NCBI RefSeq assembly: GCF_031755915.1
Contig: NC_083381.1
Location: 2,616,501 to 2,680,500 of the forward strand
Length of the DNA stretch: 64,000 nt
Direction of reading: 5' to 3'
DNA from: Ziziphus jujuba
Lineage: Eukaryota > Streptophyta > Magnoliopsida > Rosales > Rhamnaceae
The translations under genes and the position numbers were made by a program. Of the stretch, positions 32,383 through 44,856 are shown piece by piece. Below the pieces are notes generated by a model. That model saw only the letters and a list, made by a program, of their open reading frames with translations, made no database searches and had not been told where the DNA came from. The stretch's first letter is position 1, and every line of letters starts with the position of its first letter.

Positions 32383-34132
32383 AGTTGTTTCTTCTGCATT
32401 ATATAGAAGTGCTTTTCAGATTTTGATCCACATCTCCTTTGGTGGGAAAGGAGTTCCAATTCATTCACAGGAAGCATTTTGGCGAATGTTATCAAATATA
32501 AAGAAGGGGAAATTACAGTATCACCGCTCGTTTTGCCAGTTTTATAGAAATGGCTTTGTATCTTTAAAAATTAATGGAAAACCGATTCATATTTCACTTT
32601 TATTACAATGTCATCCTTTTTGTATGTATATATATATATATATATATTTTTTTTTTGGCGAGTATGATACAAGTAAAATTGAGAGTGAAAATTTTTAAAT
32701 GAATAGTTGGATTTCTTACCAACTAATTAATAGTTGGGATTTAAATTTCAATTGCATGTTCTTTTAGTATTTGTCCATATGCCTATGTGGACTCATTGGA
32801 CACATGGATGCCTATCTGGACATATGAGCAGAACCACAAACTGTTCTTGTAGAAATGATTTTTTGTTTTTAAGGTTAACCATACCTTTGGACCATTTAGT
32901 ATGCCCAATTTCCATTTAGGTCCTTAATTTTTAATGTTTTCAATTGAGAATTTCAGTTTTAATTTAGATATTTACATTTTCAATTGAGACCCTTAATTTT
33001 CCTAAATATGTTATGTAATATATATGGATTAAAAGAAATTACCAAAGAAAATATAAAATTAAGATTTTGCCAATTTTGCATTAAAAAAAAAGAAAACAAT
33101 GGACATGTAAATGATAGTTTAGATTAATTGTTATTAAGTAAAATACGAGTACTATGGAGTATTGGGATGACAACTGACTCCTCCCTGCAACTCCTCACTC
33201 TAAATGCCAGCGATGTTTTTACACGGCAGCAACAAAAATTATATTGTGAAAATAAAAGCATTTATATGTAATTTTTTAAAATTTATTTTTGCCCAAACTT
33301 AGATTTTAAATCGTGTGATCAAATTTTTGTTTACAACCGATTTAGAATGTGTTTTTTTTTTTTTTTAATTTTAAATAAATCATCTATTTTATAAATTATT
33401 TAAAAAAATTTATTTTCGTAATTTGAACCCATATTCATTTAGACATAAATAAAGATATATTAGAACTATTTTCTTCATCACCGATTTGAAAGTGTATTAG
33501 AAATAATTTTTAAAATATAAAAAATTAAATTTAAATTATGATAAACTTGGAGCATTATTTTTTTCTGCATGAATGATAATCTAAATTTTTTTGGTAAAAA
33601 AAAAAAGTTTCAGTTGAAAAAATAATAATAATAAACTTTATATTCATTTAACCAAAAAATAAAAAATAAAATAAAATAAAGGAGCGAGGAAGGAAATACT
33701 AATTTCACTCGTTCTCTGATTTTTTATTAACGTTATTGAGGGCGAGCAGTTTTGGTTAAACAGCTGATGTGGCTATAGTTATCCAGATGTCAATTTTTTT
33801 TTTTCTTTCCGCTGAAACACACTTCTTCAACCCTCGTACCAACCCAAAATCCGATTGGCTTTGCAGTCTTCTTTTAATGTTTGTGTAACGGCGACGGAGG
33901 ATTTCGTTTTCACTTTCCTCAACTGACAAGTGAGTAACCAAAAAACCAGGTTTTTTTTTTTTTTTTTTTTTTTGAATTTCAGAAACAAATGGTGATGATC
34001 TTTCATGTTTGGATCGATGGGTATTTTTCTTTTTGCATGTTCATGATCAATCTGCTAATGGGTTTTGTTTAAAATTTGCCTATTTTGATGATTTCGACTG
34101 AAAGAAAGGGTTTTTTTCTTGTTTTCCTGCAG
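32383..34132. other. Intergenic DNA between the PPR and CNOT9 genes
   Basis: PPR 3' flank with (AT)n at about 32624-32647, then AT-rich unique sequence. The last ~400 bp (33700-34130) is less AT-rich and should contain the CNOT9 promoter. A likely 5' UTR intron runs from a donor at 33930 (caa|gtgagtaac) to an acceptor at 34132 (tttcctgcag). No other gene seen. Confidence 0.55.
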
Positions 34133-34230
34133 AATTTGAGGAGTGTAAAGGAAAGGAAATCAAGGGTTTCTTTTTTTTCTTTTTTTCTTTTTTTCTTTTG
34201 TTTTTTTTTTTTTTTCCTTAAGAGAAATCA

Positions 34231-37200
34231 ATGGCGAATCTTCCCCAGTCGCTATCAATGAATGTGGGATTTGGAGGTCCAAGTGCATCAACACCAAGCG
34301 TATCAGGTGCTCAAGGAAACAAAGATAGGAAAATGGCATCGGCTGAACACTTGGTTCTTGAGCTCAGTAACCCTGATCTTAGGGAAAATGCTTTGCTTGA
34401 ACTCTCCAAGGTAAACTACCTTTCTACATTCTTTCAAGGGTCTTCTTTTTGCTGGTTGGAAATGCTGAATGTTTGGTTTTTATTGACCTTTAGAATTTTG
34501 GTTTGAAGGTGTAATGATTGGTCTCATTCTTGCAGAGAAAACTGTTTGATGTGCTAGAAATTGATTTCGTTTTCCTGTGCCTATAATCTGGCCTCCTTGT
34601 CTTAGTAGTTTCATCACCTTGAGTTGAGTATAGAATTATATGTATTCTATTTATATAAAGTTTCTCAGCAAGCCATTTTGGCACTTCCATGTTTAATCTT
34701 TTGATGCATCTTTGAGAGTTTTGTTTATTCGTTAATGGAAATATGAATTTAGGCTTGTTTTTATACATTTTTTCTTTGTTAAACAAAATTGATAGCTGGA
34801 TATATGTTTAGTCTTTTTTCCATTTGAACTAGTGTAGTTATGCTTGCTGGGAATCGAAGTAATATAACAAGCATGAGAACATTTGAGTCATATGTCATTT
34901 GATATGATAGAAGAATATGGTATTAGTTATGGTCCTTTAGAGGTTTCTCTAATGTGTAATAGAGGAGGAAGATTGGCCTCACTAAATAATTGTTTCAGCT
35001 AAACTATTGTGGTTAAGAATTAAGAATTGGTAGCTCCATGGCATTCTAGCTCCTCTCCTCTGTTAGCAGAAAGTTTATGGTTGGGGTTTATAAATGAAAG
35101 CAAAGGATGCCTGGAGGTGTGCAGTTTTAGCATTGATTGATGGGGTTGGTAGGGACGAGAGCTAGTAAGTTTTGTATGAATAAGTTCATATTTTGGCATA
35201 GTTTTGGTGTTGTACAGCCTAGGAATTTGGCAGAGTTTCTTCTTTTAGAATTAACGTAGATTGGTGCAAGTCATTTTATCTTTCTATTACTTGTATTTGC
35301 TGATGTTCTGTTTGTTTGTGTATATGGTAGGACTGTGGATTCTTAACTGTGAACTACTCTCAGTTTAATAAAATTAATTTCCTAAATAAAACACAAAAGA
35401 AAAAAATGATATTAGTAGTAGGAAAAAATGGACTATTTTTTTTTTTTTTTAATAGTTTTCTATGAGATATACTCTTTTTCCTTTCTAACTAGGTGGTTAA
35501 ATAAATTTTGACAGATACTGATATAATGGCGTCTAATCAGTAGTTGGTAATGTAACAAATTACTATGGAAGCTTCAGACAGCATGTCTTTAGCATGCAAT
35601 GCAATTGGCTTTTAGAATCTCAAACTCAAATTTGTTATCACATCTCAAGCAGGCTATTATACACATAACAAGCTTCATACCAGATTCCTTCTTCTCCTAT
35701 TTTCTTTTTCCCGTTTGGATGGGGGGTGGGGTTTGGGGTGCGGAGGTGAAGTGAGGTGAGGGGTGTGTGCCAGATAGTTGTACTTTCTTATTGTTTCATC
35801 TATGATTTTTTTTTTTTTTTTAAATAGTTGTATTTTCCTTACCATGAAAATAATTAGCACTGCTAACGTATATGGACATCAAAATATGTTTGACACTTGG
35901 GGTGGGGAGGTGAAGTGAGGTGAGGGGTGTGTGCCAGATAGTTGTACTTTCTTATTGTTTCATCCATGATTTTTTTTTTTTTTTTTTTAATAGTTGTATT
36001 TTCCTTACCATGAAAATAATTAGCACTGCTAACGTATATGGACATGAAAATATGTTTGACACTTGATTGATTTCAATGCAAATTTTTTAAAAACATATTT
36101 ATATAAGTGGTTAAATAATTTATTGAAAGGTTCATACTGGACAGCATGACCTCATAGACAAGTACTGCAATTGTTGGCTGGTCATCTTGTCTACAACCAT
36201 CCAGCTCTAGCTTGGTCTTCTAGTTTCTTGTTTTTGACACTTTTCATGTTTATAGATGAGAGAACATTAATTTGGCCTTTCTTTCGATTCTTAGCTAAAC
36301 TAAAAGGACCGTGGTCTATAATAACTATTATTAAAACTGATAGTAATAATAATCTTTATAACTTAATCTTTTTGCAATATAGAAGTTTAAGGGCCTTGAC
36401 CTTCACCTAAAATTGCTCCAATTGACTTTTGGGCCCCTATACCTTGCTTATGTTCCCATGATATCCTTGCATATGCTCGATGTTGGATTTAGGATGTCAT
36501 AATCTTCCATTGTTAAGGTTTTAGTATCCTTGTCATTACTCAAGGATGGAGGTTGTGTTGTTCCTTTCTTGTTTTGTCATGGTCAAAAGAATTGGAGAAA
36601 CGTTTGATCTTTTAATCTTACTTTTTAAGGTGGCAGTTAATACTTGGTTTTGGTTTGTAAAAGAAAGCTGGGTTCTCATGGGTTTTTCTAGAATTGGTTT
36701 GGTTAGCGAGGATTGCTTCTTTCAACGGCTCTAGAGGAAGTAGAAAAGTATTATGGATTACTGTTTCTTTGTTTTGGTTAACTTGGTTGGAAAGAATTGG
36801 AAGATTATTTGTAGACAGGTACCAAGATTTAATGTTTGTGTGAGATAGGATTAGATTTTTTGCTAATTTGTGGCTTCAACTTCTTGGCAAGTTAAAGAAA
36901 TATCCCTTTTATGCCTCTATTAGGATGAATGGATATTGTCTAATTTAGTATATGTTCTAATCTTTTCATTTCTTATGCAAGATATCTCTTCCTCTTAAGA
37001 CTTGGTGATTTCCTTTACATAAGAAAAATGGTTAATTTCATATACACCTTATGAGGTATGACTTAATTACAAAAACTGTCCCTAATACTTGCTTACAACC
37101 CCTATAGGGGCTGTGGATGATATTAATTTAAGGGGCATGAATGAAAGAATAGCGAAGGAAGATGGCTTTTTGAAATTAGAGAGAATGGTAATGATATTTT

Positions 37201-40200
37201 TAAAATGAGAGGGATCAAATTGTATTTGGGCCAAATTTTAGGGAAGGCCATTGATACTAAACCTATGAGAAAAGAAGGAAAAAAAGTCTTACTTTGGTGT
37301 TAGATGCAACCATTAACTTAACCATGTATCTAGTAGAGGGTGGTGCCCGTACTCCATTTGGCTCCTATAGGGGCTGTGGATGATATTAATTTAAGGGGCA
37401 TGAATGAAAGAATAGCGAAGGAAGATGGCTTTTTGAAATTAGAGAGAATGGTAATGATATTTTTAAAATTAGAGGGATCAAATTGTATTTGGGCCAAATT
37501 TTAGGGAAGGCAATTGATACTAACCCTATGAGAAAAGAAGGAAAAAAAGTCTTACTTTGGTGTTAGATGCAACCATTAACTTAACCATGTATCTAGTAGA
37601 GGGTGGTGCCCCTATTCCATTTGGCTCCTATCCCAACTTTAGTTGTTTGTAACGTTCAGTGCCTCAGCCAAATAATTACCAGCACGTGGATACATTGGCA
37701 AATAACTGTTCTGCCCCATTTTATAAGGATTAATCTGGGTAGTGAATTTCCAATTGGAAGAGATGCTGGGTTTAGACACAAGGGAATTTGTTGCCTTAAG
37801 TACCACTACAGACATGCAGTTGGATGCTTTGACATTTAAGTTGGGCTCTAATGAGGTTACAACATTTGGGTGAAGCCATTGGTATCGGACATTAGAATGA
37901 CCATGGAGATTGTACCAGGATTTATTGTCTCAAGAGAGTTCTTTTATGAGTTTGTTTTGTGGGGCTTAGCATAATTCAGTTAAACAGAAGGAAGGTTCCT
38001 ATAATTTTGGCAGTGCATGGGGATGTCAGAGAGTTAACTTAATTGGTAGAATTTTGGTGTTATTCTATGGACATGGGAATGAAATTTGCTTCATCAGAAT
38101 AGGCAGTCTGTGTAATAGAAGATGGATGTGTCCCATTTTGTAGCATATAGGTTCACTGGTTCTTCAAATGAATGATGAAAGGTGGTGTCTTCATCTTCAA
38201 TATAAATGGGTAAAAAAGAAAGAAGAGAAATTCTGATAGTAAATTTTGTAGGTTTGTTCACATGTGCAATGAATGCATTGGTTGATGTTGTTTCTACTAC
38301 TTATGTGCATATTCTTTTCTTGAGGTGGTTTTGCAATTTTGCTGTCCAGATTAGGTTTGCTGCAATATAAACTTTCTTTGGTTTCATTTTTAGAACAAGG
38401 AATTATTTCAAGATTTGGCTCCTTTCGTGTGGAATACTTTTGGTACTATTGCTGCACTGGTACAGGTATGCCTAATAAACTTCTTTTTGTTTCTGTTTTT
38501 ATTTTAGAAGAGAGAAATATTTCAAGATTTGGCTCCATTGTTGTGGAATTCTTTTGGTACTATTGCTGCACTGTTACAGGTATATTCTTTATGATTGGTA
38601 TATTGTTTTGCTCACAACCATTTTTCATGTTCTTTTGGTACTATTGTTTGTTTCAGTCAAAAATTATTTCCCTGTTGCAAGCTTGGTTTTCTACATTGTC
38701 TTTATATGTGTACTTTCCCAAGTCTTTTTTAATATCTTGATGATTTTAAAAGTGGGAGTTGATATCAGCATAGGAAAAGGGGCTATAGTGGTGATATGGT
38801 CATAAGATGTTTCATTTTTCAGCTGGGAAACAGCTTAGAGAACCAATCAATGTTGTGGTTTCGGTAGCATTTGTCCATATGATTGGATGCACTCCACTTA
38901 GCTTTCTGTGGGGAAGAGGGGGATTTGAGACAACACAGTAAGCTGAAAAGTCGTGTATATAGGAAAATTTTTATCATGGATCTTCAGCAAAAGATCCATA
39001 ATTCTATTGAAACTTTGGTGATTTTGAAATCATTTCATAAATTTTTGGCATACTGAAAATTCTCATAAAGCTCATATCTTTTGAAAGTTTGCTTGAAGAT
39101 GCATTCTTGTAAGACATACCAATCCTAAAAAATAAGCATCTAAAAGAAATTCAATAAACAATGATATGCTATATGTTTTTCTCATAAACAAGTAATACAA
39201 AGCTTAAAAAATTATGAGTAAAAGGGAATGAAGGAATATTAATTACAACTTAGAATAAAAGAGAAAAAGAAAAAGATAGGAATAATGAACAAACTTAGAA
39301 ATGCTATCTCGGTAAGGTTGATATATTCATAACTATAATCGAAACTTTCTTGGAAGTGTAAATCTGATGAAGTAGACTCACGTTATATCACGTACTCTAC
39401 ACATGAAGATAAGGGAAATAGTTATCTCTTAGGAATTCTACTGGAAATTGGTTAACCAGGTAAAAATCATGTATAATTAAAAATAATTGTAATAAGATAT
39501 TACTATAATATGAAAATAAAGATTCTTTTAGTACATAATTAAATTATATAAATGATAAACAACTTCTTAAACTGTCTGTGTGCACAATAATAACCTTAAG
39601 AAATACAACCCTATTATCCACTAGTTTTTATGTATATAACTTTGTAATTAAATGACCTCATAAGAACCTCTTGAACTCTCATTTTGAAATTATTGTGTTT
39701 TCCTCTTAACTTCTGCAATTTCTTTTAATTCTTAGTGATATTTTATTTTGCTGATATTTTCACTGGTATTTTCATATTTTCAAATTCTTCTTTGTATCAT
39801 GGAATGCTGCATCAATTGCATGTGTTTATTGTTTTATCTCTGCACAAATATTAGAGGTATTGTTGGTGTGTCATAAGTTGCTTTATATGTACTGCAGAAT
39901 GGGATTTAAAATCTGTAAATTTCGAATCTTAAATTCCTTTATTGATTTTTATGATAGCCTATCCAATATGTTGTTTGTGTTTCTACCTGTAGGAGATAGT
40001 ATCAATTTATCCTGTTTTATCGCCACCAAATTTGACTCCTGCACAATCAAATCGGGTTTGCAATGCGCTTGCTCTTCTTCAGGTCACATGTTTTACCCTC
40101 TTAAGTTTTATGTCCCATGCTTATACTTGTATCAACCTTGTGCTTTTGTTCCTTTTTTTGAAATTATGATTACATGATCAATTTCAATTCAAAAGCACTT

Positions 40201-43200
40201 TTGCTATGTTTAAGAAAATTAACTTATGTTGTTTCCATTATCGGTCGATACACATCAAACTATAGTGAAGAAAAGAAAAAAACTGTGAATGTAAAATAAA
40301 CTAATATAATAAATATTGTCAGGCCCATTTTCTACCAACTTAAGCTTTTAGGTTCTACCAACTTAAGGTTTTAGGTTGATGATAACTTGAAATACTGTCA
40401 AAACTTTATTAGCATAGAGGTCCCTCAACTTTTTGCCAATTCACTGTGTTGCACATTTAAAGCCCAATTTCTATACCATTATTGTCCACTTCCTACAATT
40501 CAAGCTTTTGCTATTAGTGGTAACTAAACAAAGCTGTTAGCAGCACTTTGTGTTATTATCATTGTTTCTTTGTTTTCTTGCAGTGTGTAGCTTCCCACCC
40601 AGATACAAGGATGTTGTTCCTCAACGGTAATATTGTTGATCTTTACAAGAAGCTTTTGCACATTTGTTGGTGGTGTGATTGTTTCTTTTGTTTCAACTGC
40701 CTTCAAGCATGAAAAGTATATGTGCTGTAATCTATCATTTAATATGTTTTAATCCTCTTGTTTTTATATGTTTGTACACTCCTATTTGGTTTTCCTCCTC
40801 AATATTTACAGTATTCTTGATAACAAACCAATATATACTCAATGTCAAATAACTCAACCTAGGAAGCTATCACAGCTTGAGCTTGTAATTTATAATAAGA
40901 TTTTTTTTTTCTGATTGTGGCATGAACGAGGAAGTGGTTTCTGTGAAGTGCCGATAATTTTATTCTTAGGAGACAATTAATTGTGGGGATGTATGGTTAG
41001 ACAGTTTTGCCAGTGGCCCAGTGAGTAAACAAACAATTTTTGTGTATTTGATTGGCTTTTGTGCATTCTCAGGGTCCAAGAAGATGAAATATTGAAAAAT
41101 AAATAAAGTGACACTAGCAACAATTCTGCTTTCCCAGTAATAATAGTAACTGTGAACCTCATAGGCTGAAATGAATCTGGGTTTGGATTGATGTCAGGAG
41201 AAAAAAGTATGAATTGGTGGGTCTAGAATGTCAAATAAAACTTAGGACTAGTATTTCTGTGGTACAGATAAATTAAATGATCTTCTCTGCACTAGTATTT
41301 CTGTGGTACAGATAAATTACATTATCTTCTCTGTTTTACAAATTTACTAATCTACTTTTATATATATCAAAATTATAAAGACTTCCCTTGATGTTCGTTT
41401 ATGTTGCAATTTGCATCCATCCATAAAAACTTCTCTGATTGAAGTTTAGATATAATTGAACTTATAGAATGCAATATGTGGATTCAGGAAAAATTTTTGT
41501 CAACTTATAAATCATATAGAATTATGACTTGGAATTATTTAGCTATGCAAGCATTATTAATCTATGCGCTAGCCAAGAAACTTGACCATTCTTATGCTAT
41601 AACTTGCCACAATATCTTTTTCATACTAAAAATTTTCTTACATTTAAGGTGTATTTCCCTGGATACCCCTCTTGAGACATGTGTATATCGAATTTTTTTA
41701 TCAATTAAATATTCAACATGGGAAGGAGTATTTAACAAGTTTTAGTATCTGGTATGGATTTGTGTCCTTTTTAGACTGATTTACTTTGATGGCAGTTTTG
41801 GTGCTATGTTTTGTTTGTAAGTTGTGATTGTGATGGAAACAGGCACAAAGCCTTGAGTTCATTTCCAAACTTAATTTCAAGTAATTCAAGCTGCTTTCTG
41901 GAATACATATGTTTTAATTTTACAGAAATATTTATCATACTAAAATTTTGTCCTTTTCAGCCCATATACCTTTGTATCTCTATCCTTTCCTTAATACAAC
42001 AAGCAAGTCAAGACCCTTTGAGTACCTGAGGCTCACTAGTTTAGGTGTCATCGGTGCCTTGGTGAAGGTAATTAATCCGTTTTTAACATTACCTTGCATG
42101 TATACCATATGTTTCTTTTCCATTTTCTCTTCATTGTAAACATATTTAGCATAGTAAGGCTGACGTAACATTATTCAAGTAGAGGTTTAGAATTTGTTTA
42201 GCAGAATGTGGTATTCTATCTTAGAATTTATATTTTGTTACCTTTTACTGTCCTGGGAACCTTTGGGATCTCATTTTCCGACATTTTTGAGGAATGGGTA
42301 ATGGTCCCCATATAAGATTGCGACTTTTAATAAGAAGCTGTTCAAACCAACCTAAAACTATTTCTTATATAAAGCATTGAGTTTCCAGTGAGTTTGAACA
42401 TGGGGATATCTGCTACAATATTATTCTCTTGCCCCTCCTTTCCCTTCCTACTTTCCTTTTGCACATTTTCTGTGCTTGGTAGTAAACCTTTTACCCAATT
42501 TTAAATTCTTTTATAATTAATATAGTTTCTAATTTATAATTTCTAATTTTGAATTTTTTTTTCTTTTTTCCTTGCCAGGTTGATGATACAGAAGTTATTA
42601 GTTTCCTTCTCTCTACAGAAATAATACCCTTGTGCTTGCGCACGATGGAGATGGGAAGCGAATTATCAAAAACAGTTTGTTTTTATAAATTTCCTTCAAG
42701 AATTTGATTTAATTGATTCTGTTTCACTTGGATTTGAGGTTGTTGCTTGTTTAACAAGTGGTTTCTCTTCTGGCAGGTAGCTACATTTATAGTTCAAAAG
42801 ATTTTATTGGATGATGTGGGTTTGGATTACATTTGTACTACAGCAGAGCGGTTTCTTGCAGTTGGTCGGGTTTTAGGCAACATGGTTGCAGCACTAGCTG
42901 ATAACCCATCTTCGCGTCTGTTAAAGCATATCATCAGATGTTATCTTCGACTGACGGATAATCTAAGGTCGGTTACATAGCAGACCATTTCATTTCTTAG
43001 AGGCTCTCTTTTCTTTCTATTCCCTCTTCCATTATATATTATATGCACATGTTGTCGATTTGTGTTTTATTGGTCCCCATCATGCAGGAGTTCGACTGTT
43101 CTCTACCATTAGTTGGGTCAAATATTAGAAGGCCAAATGTGTAGATATGATATAGGTTTGAAAGCTCCTAATTGTGAAATGAATGAACATCTGTGAAGTT

Positions 43201-44221
43201 GTAATAATTGAGATATGACTAAGATTAAGGGATTTGTAAAATATTAAGCTTTTAGTAAATGGAGCAAACAATTCTAATATAGCACACTTTTCTTCAATGC
43301 TGGTTTTTCCTCAATGGCTTGAGATCGAACGTGAGCCTTATGAGTGTAAATACGACGGAATTCCTAATTTTGAGCAAAAGAACAAACCAATGACAAGGGC
43401 CCTTGGACCTACCCTGTTAAGAAACCCTTCCTTTTTCTGTTCTCTCTCAGAGCATAAGCCTTTAGGAAGTAGGCACTACATCATTAGAGGGCCTGGTATT
43501 AAAAAGTACCAAGATGCAAAATATGACATGATTCTAGGTGCCTAACATGTGGAAAGAAATGGAAACTTTAGAAGAAGTTGTTGAAGAGGTTTGACGATGC
43601 ATAAAAGCTTGGGTTTTTGGGGTGAATCATTTTATGTCTGATAAAACTTTTCTTTTGGTCTTTGTTGCGCAGGGCCTGTGAAGCATTAAGAAACTGTCTT
43701 CCAGACATGTTAAGAGATGCCACTTTCAATGAATGCCTGCGTGTATGTGTTTTCTTTTTCTTTCTTTTTTCCTTTTTTGTTTTTTTGTTTTTTTTTTTTT
43801 TTGGTTCTTTTTTTATTATTTTTTATTGTTTTATTTTTCTAGTCTTTCATGTGGTAATTTTGAGCCCAATTGTTAATCTTTGACATGAAATTTGGTGGTT
43901 TGAGTGAGTTCTTTTTGGGGACTTAAGGAAGTTGATCAACGAAGAGTGGGACTATGAATTTTTTTTTTTTTTTTTCCGAATTTTTTCTTTGATAAGAGGC
44001 AAAACTTTATTGGCAATAAAAGATTCAGTATACAGATTTTGGCGCATGATCTGCAATAGATTAAAAACAAAAAAATGATCCCATCTCATTATTATCATTG
44101 ATGAATGCAGGAAGATCCAACTACAAGAAGGTGGCTGCAGCAGCTGTTGCACAACACCGGGGTAAGCCGTGTTCCATCGTTCCAAGCGGGCGGAGGTTTT
44201 GATCATATGATGGTGAATTAA
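34231..44221 (+). CDS. CNOT9: CCR4-NOT subunit 9 (CNOT9/CAF40, RCD1-like)
   Basis: Armadillo-type scaffold subunit of the CCR4-NOT complex, which shortens mRNA poly(A) tails in the cytoplasm. The coding exons, all with GT-AG borders and matching phase, are 34231-34410, exon 2 (either 38394-38465 or 38508-38579), 39993-40082, 40584-40626, 41961-42067, 42579-42674, 42777-42967, 43673-43742 and 44111-44221. With one exon 2 they total 960 nt, 319 aa, close to plant homologues. Diagnostic segments are [70 protein letters not shown] and [15 protein letters not shown]. The N-terminal ~40 aa are low in complexity. Exon 2 is tandemly duplicated, with 2b the conserved version. Intron 1 is 4 kb and carries two recent tandem duplications. 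Confidence 0.95.
35742..36066 (+). repeat. 164-bp tandem duplication in CNOT9 intron 1
   Basis: 'ggaggtgaagtgaggtgagg' starts at 35742 and at 35906. Each copy continues through 'tgtgccagatagttgtac', a poly-T run of different length, 'ccttaccatgaaaataatt', 'cgtatatggacat' and 'tatgtttgacacttg'. By eye the copies differ mainly in the poly-T run and a few bases, so the duplication is young. Confidence 0.92.
37101..37626 (+). repeat. 263-bp tandem duplication in CNOT9 intron 1
   Basis: 'cctataggggctgtggatga' starts at 37101 and 37364. The copies run in parallel through 'aatagcgaaggaagatgg', 'gggatcaaattgtatttggg', 'gaaggaaaaaaagtcttac' and 'gtatctagtagagggtggtg' and differ at only a handful of positions by eye. 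No coding capacity. Confidence 0.93.
38394..38465 (+). other. CNOT9: CNOT9 alternative exon 2a (72 nt)
   Basis: 24 codons with good splice borders (catttttag|AACAAGG ... GGTACAG|gtatgcc), encoding [14 protein letters not shown]...AALVQ. It differs from exon 2b at 9 of 72 bases and 7 of 24 residues; only one changed codon is silent. Residues that are Leu in the conserved family version are Phe or Val here. It keeps the frame when joined to exons 1 and 3. The excess of replacement changes suggests either relaxed constraint or a diverged function. Confidence 0.8.
38508..38579 (+). other. CNOT9: CNOT9 alternative exon 2b (72 nt, conserved version)
   Basis: 24 codons with borders ttattttag|AAGAGAG ... 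CTGTTACAG|gtatatt, encoding [14 protein letters not shown]...AALLQ, which matches the eukaryote-wide CNOT9 consensus at this point (K-R-E...[16 protein letters not shown]). The gap to exon 2a is 42 nt (38466-38507), shorter than plant introns usually are, so 2a and 2b are unlikely to be spliced to each other. If that gap were retained, its last codon in frame is TAG. Confidence 0.9.
41247..41332 (+). repeat. 44-bp tandem duplication in CNOT9 intron 4
   Basis: 'actagtatttctgtggtaca' starts at 41247 and 41291. Each copy is followed by 'gataaatta' and 'atcttctctg' with two or three differences. Confidence 0.85.
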
Positions 44222-44856
44222 ACTTACTAATATGCAATGTCAATAGGACTGCCTAATTATTTATGATCCAAATTAAATAGTATACCTAGCTTAAGCTTAT
44301 TATTTATCCAAATCAGTTTCTGGTAATAGCATAGGCCAAATTCGGTTCCTGCTAATAGCATGCCATTAGCAAATGTGTTAACATCTTTTATTGATATAAT
44401 GGTTATCCATTTTCCATGGTAACCCATTTCCGAAAAGTGTGAATCAATATAAATCTTTGGCTTTTTCTTTATTTTTCTAGTTTTTTACTTATGCCTATGT
44501 TTAGGTTTCAAAATCCTTTAACTAGCAATGATGTTATTTGAAGTTTAGCTACTTGTCACCATGCCCGATTATTACTAGTAGAATACATAATAACATGACA
44601 ATGGTCTGTTGGTTGTATTTAATGTCTTTTTGATATTTTAAAACTAAAAGCCTATGGGAAAGTGAACCTGTAAGAAGGTAGGCAATTAAATTTAGCATAT
44701 GCCCGTATATGGATTCCATTATAAATGATCACTAGGGGTGATAAATATTATTATTTTTTTGGTAATTAAGCCGTCTGTAAATGGAAAAAGAATAATTGAA
44801 GAGAAATATTTATATCTTGTTTACTTTAGAACATAATAAATTTATAATAACAGTTT
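44222..44856. other. Intergenic DNA between CNOT9 and the subtilase remnant
   Basis: CNOT9 3' flank, AT-rich, no gene or clear repeat recognised. Confidence 0.55.
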
